Part shown: positions 8,410 through 16,014 of the stretch, in pieces
Position numbering within the stretch: position 1 is the first letter of the stretch
How the letters are laid out: every line of letters starts with the position of its first letter
Assembly (NCBI RefSeq): GCF_002177115.1
Contig: NZ_MVAG01000128.1
Coordinates: 372,001-436,000, forward strand
DNA from: Chryseobacterium mucoviscidosis
Lineage (GTDB): Bacteria > Bacteroidota > Bacteroidia > Flavobacteriales > Weeksellaceae
Direction: 5' to 3'
DNA length: 64,000 bases
Notes under the pieces: generated by a model
Told to the model about the DNA's origin: nothing
What the model saw: the letters and a program-made list of their open reading frames with translations, nothing else
The model's database searches: none
Program-made: the position numbers and the translations under genes

Positions 8410-9462
8410 TTATCGAAATAAATCCTTTGATGTATATAATGTTCTCGGTACAAAATGATCAGCTTCAAACTTAATTGTTACATTTTTTGGAACATCTTTA
8501 ATCTCTTTGATATAATCTCCTGTAAAGCATAGAGAAATAAAACATTCAGAAATTAATTTATATAAAAAAGAAGCATCAAACTCTTTAATTTTATTAACTT
8601 CCAAAGTTAAAAACTCCAGATTAATAAGACGATCTAAATTTTCAACTTTGGTGATCTTATTTTCATTTAAATTTAATTTTCTTAAGTTTTTCAGACTATC
8701 CAATCCTTTGACTTTTGAAATTTCATTATAACTTAAGTCTAATATTTCTAAATTTGTCAAACTTTCTAAGCCTTCAATTTCTTCAACCTGAGTAGCCGAG
8801 ATAAAAAGTTGTTTGAGATTCTGTAAGGTATCCAAACCCTCAATTTTTTCTACTAAGGTTCCATTTACTCTTAACTCCTCTAAATGAGGAAAACGCTCCA
8901 AATCAGTGATTCTTTTAATATCAGTTTCTCCAATATTTAAAGAGCGTATATTTTCATTAACCTTTATCTTTTTTATATGATCAATTCCACTCCAACTAAC
9001 ATTTAAGTGCTGTAACGATTTTAATTGCTCCAAACCATTTATCTCACGATAAGCGTTGCCACCACTAATAGATAATATTTCCAAACCAATTAAATCACCC
9101 AAAATAGAAGTATCTTTAAGATTAGTCCCCCCCAGATCTAGATATCTAAGATATTTAAGATATTTTAAATGTCTTAAAGTAGATCCATGCAAACTGTTAA
9201 GACACAAATTTAAGACTTCCAAACGTGTAAAATATTTTAATGATTCTAAAGTTCGGATATTGCACTTTACAAGAGCCAGATTTACTAAACTATTTGCAAT
9301 TGGTAATAATACATCGAGATCTTTCAAGTTAACCTTGTTTAAATATAATGTTTTAATATTACCGTCTTCATCCACATCATAATAATTGTCCCAGATGTGT
9401 TCTTTGGAACGAATAATTTGAATATCAAACTCTTTTTCTAGTTTTTTTATAAAATCTGTCAT
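8410..9462 (-). CDS. SDS22-type leucine-rich-repeat protein, copy 3
   Basis: The 350-residue protein is closely related to copy 1 over the N-terminal cap, the central GTLVEKIEGLDTL repeats and the C-terminal tail, while repeats two to five differ. The mosaic of near-identical and divergent repeats suggests recombination between copies. A block upstream of the start (TTATTTTGAAATTTCTC on the plus strand) also precedes copy 1 and the disrupted fourth copy. No signal peptide is present. Confidence 0.85.
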   Translation of the reverse strand: MTDFIKKLEKEFDIQIIRSKEHIWDNYYDVDEDGNIKTLYLNKVNLKDLDVLLPIANSLVNLALVKCNIRTLESLKYFTRLEVLNLCLNSLHGSTLRHLKYLKYLRYLDLGGTNLKDTSILGDLIGLEILSISGGNAYREINGLEQLKSLQHLNVSWSGIDHIKKIKVNENIRSLNIGETDIKRITDLERFPHLEELRVNGTLVEKIEGLDTLQNLKQLFISATQVEEIEGLESLTNLEILDLSYNEISKVKGLDSLKNLRKLNLNENKITKVENLDRLINLEFLTLEVNKIKEFDASFLYKLISECFISLCFTGDYIKEIKDVPKNVTIKFEADHFVPRTLYTSKDLFR

Positions 9463-9515
9463 GGTTATTTTGAAATTTCTCAGTTTGAGAGGTTAAAGAT
9501 AAACTCTTTAATAAA

Positions 9516-9546
9516 AAAACTAAACTTTTAATTAAAGTTTAGTTTT
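9516..9546 (-). terminator. Terminator hairpin
   Basis: Arms AAAACTAAACTTT and AAAGTTTAGTTTT pair perfectly around a five-base loop, downstream of the 184-residue immunity-like gene. Confidence 0.7.
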
Positions 9547-9569
9547 AAAAGCTTTTTCTCAGAAATTAT

Positions 9570-10124
9570 TTAAAGAAACTTATACTCGTATTTAGTATGA
9601 ATATTTCCAGACATAATCTCTTCTATTATATCAAATTCATCATAGTCATCAGTATAATAGTCTGTTTTTTGTGTGGCTGCTATTACTTTAGTTCTCCTGT
9701 TTATTTCTGCAAATACTCTTTTAAGTTCTTTTTCGTGTGCTATTTCAAAAACATTTTCTCTAACATAAAAAATTACAGCTTCTATATTTTTGTTATCAAA
9801 CGATCGAAAATGTACCGATATATTATAACCAAGTTCTTGTCCGTATTCATTATAACCCCAAAACATATTGTATTCATAATTACCTCCGGTAGGGTTTTTC
9901 TTAAATTCCTCTAAAGTTTTTAAGGCATCTTCCATAGTTTCTGCCTCTACTGTTTTTGAATCATCAAGGTTACTATCTGGGTTAGTATCTTCAAAATAAA
10001 AACGGCTATAACCATAAGCAATAGTGAAATTATTTTCCAGCATAATTTCATCTACTATATTTACAATATCTTTTGTAGGTGTCTTTTCTATTACAATAAC
10101 AGTGTCGGTTGTAAAATTTCCCAT
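9570..10124 (-). CDS. Putative immunity protein of the toxin array
   Basis: I do not recognise the family of this 184-residue acidic cytoplasmic protein. It resembles the 176-residue protein at 11698-12228 in layout: an MGxxxxTxI start, a central glycine/tyrosine-rich segment (GYNEYGQELGYN), then an IEAVIFYVREN-like strand. That relative directly follows a nuclease-like toxin module. Here a short frame ending NKLI lies five bases upstream of the ATG and may be the tip of a lost toxin. The immunity role is inferred from context. Confidence 0.6.
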   Translation of the reverse strand: MGNFTTDTVIVIEKTPTKDIVNIVDEIMLENNFTIAYGYSRFYFEDTNPDSNLDDSKTVEAETMEDALKTLEEFKKNPTGGNYEYNMFWGYNEYGQELGYNISVHFRSFDNKNIEAVIFYVRENVFEIAHEKELKRVFAEINRRTKVIAATQKTDYYTDDYDEFDIIEEIMSGNIHTKYEYKFL

Positions 10125-10129
10125 AATTA

Positions 10130-10216
10130 TTAAATTAGTTTATTAAAATTTTCAGTCGATGCAACCAATGGCGCGTTTTTAAATTTTGTATAATCTTCGC
10201 CTGTTCTATCTGCTAT
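10130..10216 (-). pseudogene. Possible orphan toxin tip upstream of immunity-like gene
   Basis: About 29 codons are open in one frame and end ASTENFNKLI-stop, five bases before the next ATG. The piece has no start codon and abuts the remnant of an LRR gene. It fits the pattern of toxin tips found before other immunity genes here, but it is too short to be sure it was ever coding. Confidence 0.35.
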
Positions 10217-10330
10217 TCCTCAGTTACCTGATTTATTTCAATTAACTTTTTATCCATCTCATAATTATTTTTTCAGATCTGCTCATTTGAAGAAACAATT
10301 TGGGTATCAACTTATTCTTCTAAATTCTTT

Positions 10331-11544
10331 TTTAGTACATGACAAAAGTTTCAAAATATTGAAAATCAACAAGATAAAGTATTAATATTTGTTTAAATGA
10401 CTGATATTTAGTAAATTAGAAGATGTTTCTCAGGCATTCAACTAAGTATACCAATACCAGTCAAGATTATAAAATTATAGAATTAGATTCAGTTTTAGAG
10501 CATAATTTTGAAACAAAAATCAATAAAGCCCGATTGAAATTTATTTCACTTTTGATTTTAGCTTTATGTAAAGTAAAAACAGTTAATTATCTGTCTTTGG
10601 CTAATGCTTTTGACAGTAATGCCACAGCGGGAAGTTCCTTCCGGAGAATACAAAGGTTTATGGCAGATTTTGATTTGCCCATGAAGTTGATTTCCGGTTT
10701 TATATTTAATATTTTGCCTGAAAAGGAAAATCTGGTTTTGGTGTTGGATCGTACTAACTGGAAGTTTGGAAGTTCCAATATCAATATCCTGATGCTTGGA
10801 ATCTGCTATAAAAATATTGCTATTCCAATCATGTTCAGAACATTAGATAAAAGAGGTAATTCTGATACCACAGAAAGAATAGAATTAATAAGACAGTTCA
10901 TCACCTGGTTTGGCAGGGATTGTATTAATTGCTTACTGGCGGACAGAGAATTTGTAGGGCATCACTGGCTGGAGTTTTTAAACAAAAACAACATAAGGTA
11001 TTATATTCGGCTAAGGAAAAACTTCAAGGTATTTTGCTTTGATAGAAATCAGGAAAAACCTGTGTTTTGGCTGTTTAACAAATTAAAGAAAGGCGAGTTT
11101 TATCATCATCCGAAAATAGTGAAAATCAACGATGCTCTATGCTATGTATCTGGGGTGAAGGGTTTTGACAAAGAGGGCAAATTAGATACTTTAATTCTGG
11201 TTTCCTTTAATAAACCAGAAGAATCTTGGGAGTATTATAAAAAAAGATGGCAGATAGAAACTCTTTTTAAAGCTTTTAAAAGCAGCGGATTTAATATTGA
11301 AAGCACACATGTGACTGACCAGAAGAGATTAGAAAAATTATTTATGATCGTAATGATAGCCTTAGTTTGGTGTTACAAGATTGGTGATTTTGTAGATCAG
11401 AATATTAAAGCCATAAAAATAAAAAAACACCAAAGAAAAGCCTTAAGTGTTTTTAAATATGGGCTAAATCATCTCAACAACATACTTATGAATAGGTTAA
11501 ACAAAATGAATATCAGTGTATTACAATTTTTGTCATGTACTTAG
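10331..11544 (+). mobile_element. IS4-family insertion sequence with 9-bp target duplication
   Basis: The element is about 1.21 kb. Its inverted ends share AGTACATGACAAAA (10334-10347) and the reverse complement (11528-11541). It is flanked by the direct repeat AAATTCTTT at 10322-10330 and 11545-11553, a 9-bp target duplication typical of IS4-family insertion. It interrupts the start of an LRR gene. One complete transposase frame is inside and the ends look intact, so it may still be mobile. Confidence 0.85.
10423..11544 (+). CDS. IS4-family transposase
   Basis: The 373-residue transposase has a DDE catalytic core: first Asp in VLDRTNWKFG, second in LLADREFVG, and Glu in the IS4 signature YKKRWQIETLFKAFK (Y-R-E-K spacing). 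The frame is intact, and its stop overlaps the inverted terminal repeat, as is usual for compact IS. It runs opposite to the surrounding array. Confidence 0.93.
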   Translation: MFLRHSTKYTNTSQDYKIIELDSVLEHNFETKINKARLKFISLLILALCKVKTVNYLSLANAFDSNATAGSSFRRIQRFMADFDLPMKLISGFIFNILPEKENLVLVLDRTNWKFGSSNINILMLGICYKNIAIPIMFRTLDKRGNSDTTERIELIRQFITWFGRDCINCLLADREFVGHHWLEFLNKNNIRYYIRLRKNFKVFCFDRNQEKPVFWLFNKLKKGEFYHHPKIVKINDALCYVSGVKGFDKEGKLDTLILVSFNKPEESWEYYKKRWQIETLFKAFKSSGFNIESTHVTDQKRLEKLFMIVMIALVWCYKIGDFVDQNIKAIKIKKHQRKALSVFKYGLNHLNNILMNRLNKMNISVLQFLSCT

Positions 11545-11617
11545 AAATTCTTTATAAAATCTGTCATGGTTATTTTGAAATTTTTCAGTTTGAGAGCTTA
11601 AAAACAGTCCTTTAATA

Positions 11618-11650
11618 GAAAAGGAACCTTCTATTGGAAGTTTCCTTTTT
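11618..11650 (-). terminator. Terminator hairpin
   Basis: Arms GAAAAGGAACCTTC and GAAGTTTCCTTTTT flank a five-base loop, about 50 bases past the 176-residue immunity-like gene. Confidence 0.65.
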
Positions 11651-11697
11651 TTGTAAGGTTTTATTTAATCAATAACATATTTATATTTTCCATCAAT

Positions 11698-12228
11698 TTA
11701 ATCTCTTAAATCAATATCAAATTTTTTATTTTTTATATATTTCAGATTATATTCTAAATCTAAGTCCGTCCTAAAATCATCTTCACTATCTCCTATACTT
11801 CCCACCACTAATTTATAATCAGTACAATTAGCTAATTTTATAATAATGTCATTTTTTATTTCATTCTTATTGATATAGTTTTGGTGGCTTGCATTATAAA
11901 AGACTTCTATACCTTCAATAAATTCATCATCCCAAGAAACATAATTTATACTTAATGTAAATTCAATGTCATCATGTCTGTAAGATAATAAACCAAACCC
12001 TCCCCAAGAACATACTAAATCAATTATATCTTCATCAGTCATTGATCTATCTAATTCAATAGGTTCATGCTCTTCTTCGTTTCTTTTGTCATTAAAAATA
12101 ACTCGCTGATAATAATTTTTTTCAATTAAAATATTTATTTCTTTAAGCTTCTTATGAAAATCAGAAAGAAATGTTTTTGGATCTTGTTTTTCTTTAAACA
12201 ATATTAAAGTTGAATTGTAACTTCCCAT
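11698..12228 (-). CDS. Putative immunity protein paired with the PD-(D/E)XK toxin module
   Basis: This 176-residue acidic protein lacks a signal peptide and starts 13 bases after the stop of the nuclease-like toxin module, the usual arrangement of a toxin and its cognate immunity gene. I do not recognise the family; the central GGFGLLSYR and IEGIEVFYN strands resemble the 184-residue protein at 9570-10124. A terminator follows. The pairing is strong positional evidence; the biochemical role is inferred. Confidence 0.65.
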   Translation of the reverse strand: MGSYNSTLILFKEKQDPKTFLSDFHKKLKEINILIEKNYYQRVIFNDKRNEEEHEPIELDRSMTDEDIIDLVCSWGGFGLLSYRHDDIEFTLSINYVSWDDEFIEGIEVFYNASHQNYINKNEIKNDIIIKLANCTDYKLVVGSIGDSEDDFRTDLDLEYNLKYIKNKKFDIDLRD

Positions 12229-12241
12229 AATTTATTATTTT

Positions 12242-13549
12242 TTATTTACCTTCTCTTACTTCTGTCATTCCTTTACTTAGTAACCATTTCTTTAATCTAG
12301 GATCAATATTGTCAATTGTGACTTGATAAACCCATTTTTTGGGAGGAATAATGACATTCCCATTTTTATCATATACCGTTCTTTTGTCATTAAAAATATC
12401 TCTAAGTTTTAACCATTGATCATAAGCATCACCAGACAATTTTTTCGCATCCGAAAAAATCGTTTTATTTTTAACTTCTATCATTTCTTCTTCTGTAAGA
12501 ACATCAATTTCTGTAAATTTAATTAAACCTCCTTTGTCTAAAAAAACATCTACACCAATGCTAACGGACAATCTTCCACTGTCTAAAGCATCTAAAGCTG
12601 TTCGGACTTCGGCATATTCATCTTTAAGCTTCGAACTATTTCCTTGTATCATTAAATTAATCTTATCTAATTTATCTTGACCTCCAGAAATTTTAATCAA
12701 TTTATTTCTTTCAATAATATATAAGGGATTTCCACTATCAAAATCAACTACAATTCTATTTCCATTTAGTGTAGGGTTAACTTCACCATGGATATGCACA
12801 GTTGCTTTATCTCTTTCAACTTTATCTGTAACAATTTTAAGTTCTTTTAGATCATAAGTTTGTTTTATATTTTCTAAACGTTTCTCTCTTTCTTTTGAAG
12901 TTAAACTATTATCTTTTAGCAATTGTGTACCTTCTCTTACCCCTTCTTCTAAATCCCTCTTCTTTTCTTCAGTAGTACGAAGGTCTTCCCCTTTTTTCTT
13001 CTTCTCTTTTTTATCACCAAAACCAATTTTCCCAAGCAATCCTTTAGCCTTCCCTTTAACAAAGTTCCAGAACTTCACAATGGCATTATTAATACGCTGT
13101 CTTATTTTTCTTACTACGCCGGTAACTTTATCTACCAATCCGCCAAGACCTGCCAAGGAAGCCAGAAAGCCTATCACGACTGGGATTGCTCTTCCCAATG
13201 CATTTTCTATCGCTTTCGCTACCGCTGCTACATTTCCGCTGGCAATCGCTTTAATACCTTCTGTAATGGCTTTTACCAGCTCCATGATCTGTGCAGCCTT
13301 CTGGATAAAGAATTTCACCAGATCGATAATCATCATTGCCGCTTTTACAAACGCTCCTGCCGGAGTAAGCAAGCCCAAAATAAACTTAATTCCTGCCTGT
13401 ATTGCCTCCGTTTTAATGATATCGATAATGGTATCCATCACCGTAGCTTTAATATCGGCAAACTGGTCTTTCACATGTTCCCAAAGTCCGGCAAAACCAT
13501 CTTTCTGAACAATCTGTACCATTTTGAAACTTCCTTCAAGTACCTTCAT
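12242..13549 (-). CDS. Headless polymorphic-toxin module with C-terminal PD-(D/E)XK nuclease-like domain
   Basis: The 435-residue frame begins inside a helical, partly hydrophobic carrier region shared with the 717-residue module (AGLWEHVKDQFADIKATVMD, IENALGRAIPVVIGFLAS, IRKIRQRI), of the kind seen in large DUF4157-type toxins. A Lys-rich linker follows near residue 180. The C-terminal domain has EIDVLTEEEMIEVKN at about 343 to 358, a D-x(n)-E-x-K signature of restriction-endonuclease-fold nucleases. The carrier continues upstream to 13735 in another frame, so this is a 5'-truncated, frameshifted orphan. It may be a silent donor cassette; expression would need an internal start. Confidence 0.75.
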   Translation of the reverse strand: MKVLEGSFKMVQIVQKDGFAGLWEHVKDQFADIKATVMDTIIDIIKTEAIQAGIKFILGLLTPAGAFVKAAMMIIDLVKFFIQKAAQIMELVKAITEGIKAIASGNVAAVAKAIENALGRAIPVVIGFLASLAGLGGLVDKVTGVVRKIRQRINNAIVKFWNFVKGKAKGLLGKIGFGDKKEKKKKGEDLRTTEEKKRDLEEGVREGTQLLKDNSLTSKEREKRLENIKQTYDLKELKIVTDKVERDKATVHIHGEVNPTLNGNRIVVDFDSGNPLYIIERNKLIKISGGQDKLDKINLMIQGNSSKLKDEYAEVRTALDALDSGRLSVSIGVDVFLDKGGLIKFTEIDVLTEEEMIEVKNKTIFSDAKKLSGDAYDQWLKLRDIFNDKRTVYDKNGNVIIPPKKWVYQVTIDNIDPRLKKWLLSKGMTEVREGK

Positions 13550-13735
13550 TGCAGGCTCTCCAACTACTGAAGCTCCAATTCCTCTATATTATCCCATGTT
13601 AATCCCATCATCTGGGTACTGATGGAGAAAATACCTTTTAACGAGAATATATCTTCCGGCAAAGTGAAAGAAATATTTTTCATTGCTCCGGTCAGCCCTC
13701 CGAAGAAACCGGTCTTAAGATGCGTATAGATATTG
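13550..13735 (-). pseudogene. Frameshifted upstream part of the toxin carrier region
   Basis: The minus strand reads NIYTHLKTGFFGGLTGAMK, then SLKGIFSISTQMMGLTWDN, matching the carrier of the 717-residue module. One base is missing after TGGGATAAT, after which the following frame continues GASVVGEPAMKVLEG into the 435-residue ORF. Similarity stops abruptly near 13735, so no N-terminus was carried along. Confidence 0.75.
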
Positions 13736-13768
13736 CTTTATCATAAAAGTCTAAAGTATTTTTGATAA

Positions 13769-13802
13769 AAAAAGCGAAACTCCCAACAGAAGTTCCGCTT
13801 TA
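13769..13802 (-). terminator. Terminator hairpin, GCGAAAC family
   Basis: Arms AAAGCGAAACT and AGTTCCGCTTTA pair around a short loop with T/A tails, downstream of the SUKH-like gene ending at 13820. Confidence 0.7.
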
Positions 13803-13819
13803 ATTTTTTTTGAAAATTT

Positions 13820-14455
13820 TTATTTGTTTTTATTAGAAAGGCGTAGACTTTCAAACTTGGCAATGAAATTTTCCCAAGTCCAATCAGGAAAAATTTTTGG
13901 CATTTCAGTTTTAAAGGTTTCTGTTTCTACCGAACCAATGCCTTCTCCATCCATATAATATAACAAAACTCTTTGCCAATGATTAAATACACGCGCTTCA
14001 ACCGCCATTTGAGTATAGCCTTCATAATCCAAGTCTAAATTGTTTAATTCGTAATCACTTATACTCATTAAATACAATGATTCGTCTACTGTGTCTGGCG
14101 TTATAATAAAACCTACATAACTTTCTGGAGTTGGATAATCTAATGGTCTAAAATATTTAAGATCTTCATCTCCTTCACCATCATATAAACCTGCATCAGC
14201 AAATAAATACTGACTTGAGGCAAATTCTAATTTCCCTCCTATACCATTCTTTTTGTCATTCCACCATTCAAAACTGTAACCATCTGACTCATTTTTATAA
14301 AAATCTTCTATTCCTTTATGCACAACATCCAATTGGCTGAGTGCTGGTAAATCAATTTTTAAATTTGCAGGAACTTTACGCTCGCTTTTGGCTTTTCCAT
14401 TTTTTTCAGCTTGATTAATGTGATGTACCATATAGGCATTAAAACGATGTTGCAT
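13820..14455 (-). CDS. SUKH/SMI1-KNR4-like putative immunity protein
   Basis: The 211-residue cytoplasmic protein has features of the SUKH superfamily: an N-terminal helical part, a GYSFEWW-type strand, and a C-terminal YEGYTQMAVEARVFNHWQRV segment like the C-termini of the two 276/277-residue SUKH-like proteins. SUKH proteins are widespread immunity factors of bacterial polymorphic toxins. It starts 11 bases after the stop of an orphan toxin tip (14467 onwards). The SUKH call is by eye and moderately sure. Confidence 0.68.
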   Translation of the reverse strand: MQHRFNAYMVHHINQAEKNGKAKSERKVPANLKIDLPALSQLDVVHKGIEDFYKNESDGYSFEWWNDKKNGIGGKLEFASSQYLFADAGLYDGEGDEDLKYFRPLDYPTPESYVGFIITPDTVDESLYLMSISDYELNNLDLDYEGYTQMAVEARVFNHWQRVLLYYMDGEGIGSVETETFKTEMPKIFPDWTWENFIAKFESLRLSNKNK

Positions 14456-14466
14456 GATTTTTAATT

Positions 14467-14809
14467 TTATTTTACTTCTTTTATTTGTAGCTTGTCGCCA
14501 TATTGCTTATTTTTAATCAATAATTCAATGTCATCTTTTATTATATCATCTGTAGTAACTTCTGCCAATTTAGGAATTATTTCAAGACCTTTTTCAGCAT
14601 TTAAATATTAAGCAAAAAACGACCAGTATTTTATCTGCCAATCCGCCAATTCCCAATAACGAAGCTAAAAAACCAATTAAAACAGGAACCGCTCTTCCCA
14701 AAGCATTTTCTATCGATTTGGCTTCAGTGTCTACATTTCCGCTCGGAATGGCTGTTTTGGAATTAAAAAAGCGGAACTTCTTTACAGAGATTCCGCTTTC
14801 TAAATACAA
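14467..14809 (-). pseudogene. Collapsed orphan toxin module (carrier scraps plus tip)
   Basis: Two scraps of the shared toxin carrier are joined here. One frame (14594-14809) contains KSIENALGRAVPVLIGFLAS and GIGGLADKIL, matching the 717-residue module. A second frame starts NAEKGLEIIP, which in that module lies before the first scrap, then switches to a unique tip (KLAEVTTDDIIKDD ... IKEVK-stop). The tip stops 11 bases before the SUKH-like gene, presumably its cognate immunity gene. Most of the carrier has been deleted and its order rearranged. Confidence 0.7.
14768..14799 (-). terminator. Terminator hairpin, GCGGAAC family
   Basis: Arms AAAGCGGAA and TTCCGCTTT lie about 90 bases past the SUKH-like gene ending at 14891. 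The hairpin overlaps the edge of the orphan module, so it also marks a cassette junction. Confidence 0.55.
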
Positions 14810-14890
14810 AAATGTACAATAAATATATTCTTTTCGAAATTTTTAAATAAAACTTCTAAGAAATTTTGCTTTTGCTTTTTGAATTAAATT

Positions 14891-15724
14891 TTATGTGTTC
14901 AAAGCTTTTTCTAAAGCATCACATCTTTCTTTAAAATAAGTTAAATCTACATCAGGGAATAACTTAGGAAAACGTTTAATAATATTTTTCATTTGATGCA
15001 AAACCCCCTCTACAGAATACGTAAATGTTCCATCTTTAAATTTATCACTAAATGGATGGGGTCCTTGTAAATATTTTGCACCATATTCTATATAAACAGG
15101 TTTGTAGTTTCCTAATTTTTTTACAATTTCCTGTGTATCAATATAAAAATATTGCCAATAATATACGGCTTTGCAAGCAATCATTGTATGATAATATTCT
15201 TCAAGACTCATATCCATTTTAAACCAGATCCCTGAATCGAAAAAATAGATCGGACAAGGATAAACGCCTTCTTCCCGCAATATACAACCATAAGTACCAT
15301 CATCTCCATGCCCAGACTTCTGAAAATAATTAAGTTTAGGTAAAAATTCCTCCCAGATGGCTTCAGCTTCGGGTTGTGGATTGTTTTTCCAAAAACGGCT
15401 GTCGCTGTTGTAATTATCCCAGAAATGAGAATGCAATCCTAAAGACTCTATTAAGCTTAGCAATTGGAATCCTCCCCAAAGATATTCTTCGTCAGATTCA
15501 TTGGTAGTAGCATCCCAATCTAAAGTTAAAGAGCCTATTGAATCATATTGAAAATCCTCGTCAGGAATTTTCAAATTAATTCGTTCTTCTGCACGAGAAA
15601 GCAAACGTTGACTGAAAAAATCAGCACTCTTTTTTACTTCTTCTATATTATTTTTATCTATTGTTATTTTACCATTATTACATATTTCGATAATTAGCCC
15701 TTCTAATTTTTCTAATATTTTCAT
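14891..15724 (-). CDS. SUKH-like putative immunity protein, paralogue A
   Basis: The 277-residue cytoplasmic protein has tryptophan- and tyrosine-rich motifs of SMI1/KNR4-like families (LTLDWDATTNESDEEYLWGG, DSGIWFKMDMSLEEYY, KAVYYWQYFYID). Its C-terminal 165 or so residues are almost identical to paralogue B (16015-16845) while the first 100 differ clearly, and the 75 bases upstream are again near-identical. A remnant of a REP-associated transposase lies just upstream. A SUKH-type immunity role is likely; no cognate toxin tip is visible next to it. Confidence 0.7.
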   Translation of the reverse strand: MKILEKLEGLIIEICNNGKITIDKNNIEEVKKSADFFSQRLLSRAEERINLKIPDEDFQYDSIGSLTLDWDATTNESDEEYLWGGFQLLSLIESLGLHSHFWDNYNSDSRFWKNNPQPEAEAIWEEFLPKLNYFQKSGHGDDGTYGCILREEGVYPCPIYFFDSGIWFKMDMSLEEYYHTMIACKAVYYWQYFYIDTQEIVKKLGNYKPVYIEYGAKYLQGPHPFSDKFKDGTFTYSVEGVLHQMKNIIKRFPKLFPDVDLTYFKERCDALEKALNT

Positions 15725-15794
15725 AAAATGAGTTTTAAAATGTTATTTTTATCATCTTCTATCCCTTCGCTACCGCAGAATTGCATCGTGTGGT

Positions 15795-15878
15795 TTAATA
15801 ATTATAATCTTTTAAAAATTCCGCCAAACTTATGAAATATAATCCTTCAGGATTGTAGAATTTGTAATGACGACTCAT
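15795..15878 (-). pseudogene. N-terminal remnant of a REP-associated tyrosine transposase
   Basis: A 27-codon frame reads MSRHYKFYNPEGLYFISLAE and soon stops. This is the characteristic N-terminus of the Y1_Tnp REP-associated transposases (IS200/IS605-like) common in Bacteroidota. The rest of the gene, with the HUH and Tyr residues, is deleted. It directly precedes the 75-base block found upstream of both SUKH-like paralogues. Confidence 0.65.
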
Positions 15879-15934
15879 CAATTATGTTTTTATAAAGATA
15901 AAAACTTTTTAAGAAATTATTGGATGATAAAAAT

Positions 15935-15965
15935 GCCGCACGAAAGGATTCGTGCGGCAGTGGGG
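15935..15965. repeat. REP-like hairpin followed by AGTGGGG
   Basis: A perfect 10-base stem (GCCGCACGAA / TTCGTGCGGC) carries the loop AGGA and is followed by AGTGGGG. A degenerate copy with the same loop and tail lies at 22240-22270. On the minus strand it is followed by ATTTTTA, so it could also terminate transcription. The nearby transposase remnants make a REP-type element plausible. Confidence 0.5.
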
Positions 15966-15966
15966 A

Positions 15967-15987
15967 GAAACTTTTAATTGAAGTTTC
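15967..15987 (-). terminator. Short terminator hairpin after SUKH-like paralogue B
   Basis: Arms GAAACTT and AAGTTTC lie about 30 bases beyond the stop at 16015, directly before the REP-like hairpin. Confidence 0.5.
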
Positions 15988-16014
15988 ACTTTATAACAGA
16001 TTTATTGTTAAATA

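Larger units (their letters stand above)
10217..11567 (-). pseudogene. Remnant of a fourth LRR gene, disrupted by an IS
   Basis: The ATG at 11567 begins ATG ACA GAT TTT ATA AAG, matching the MTDFIK start of the three LRR genes. After eight or nine codons the frame is interrupted by the IS4-family element. It resumes at 10330 with recognisable but decayed sequence (VDTQIVSSNEQI, then NNYEMD) containing in-frame stops. Only the N-terminal cap survives. The upstream block is the same as for the intact LRR genes. Confidence 0.65.
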
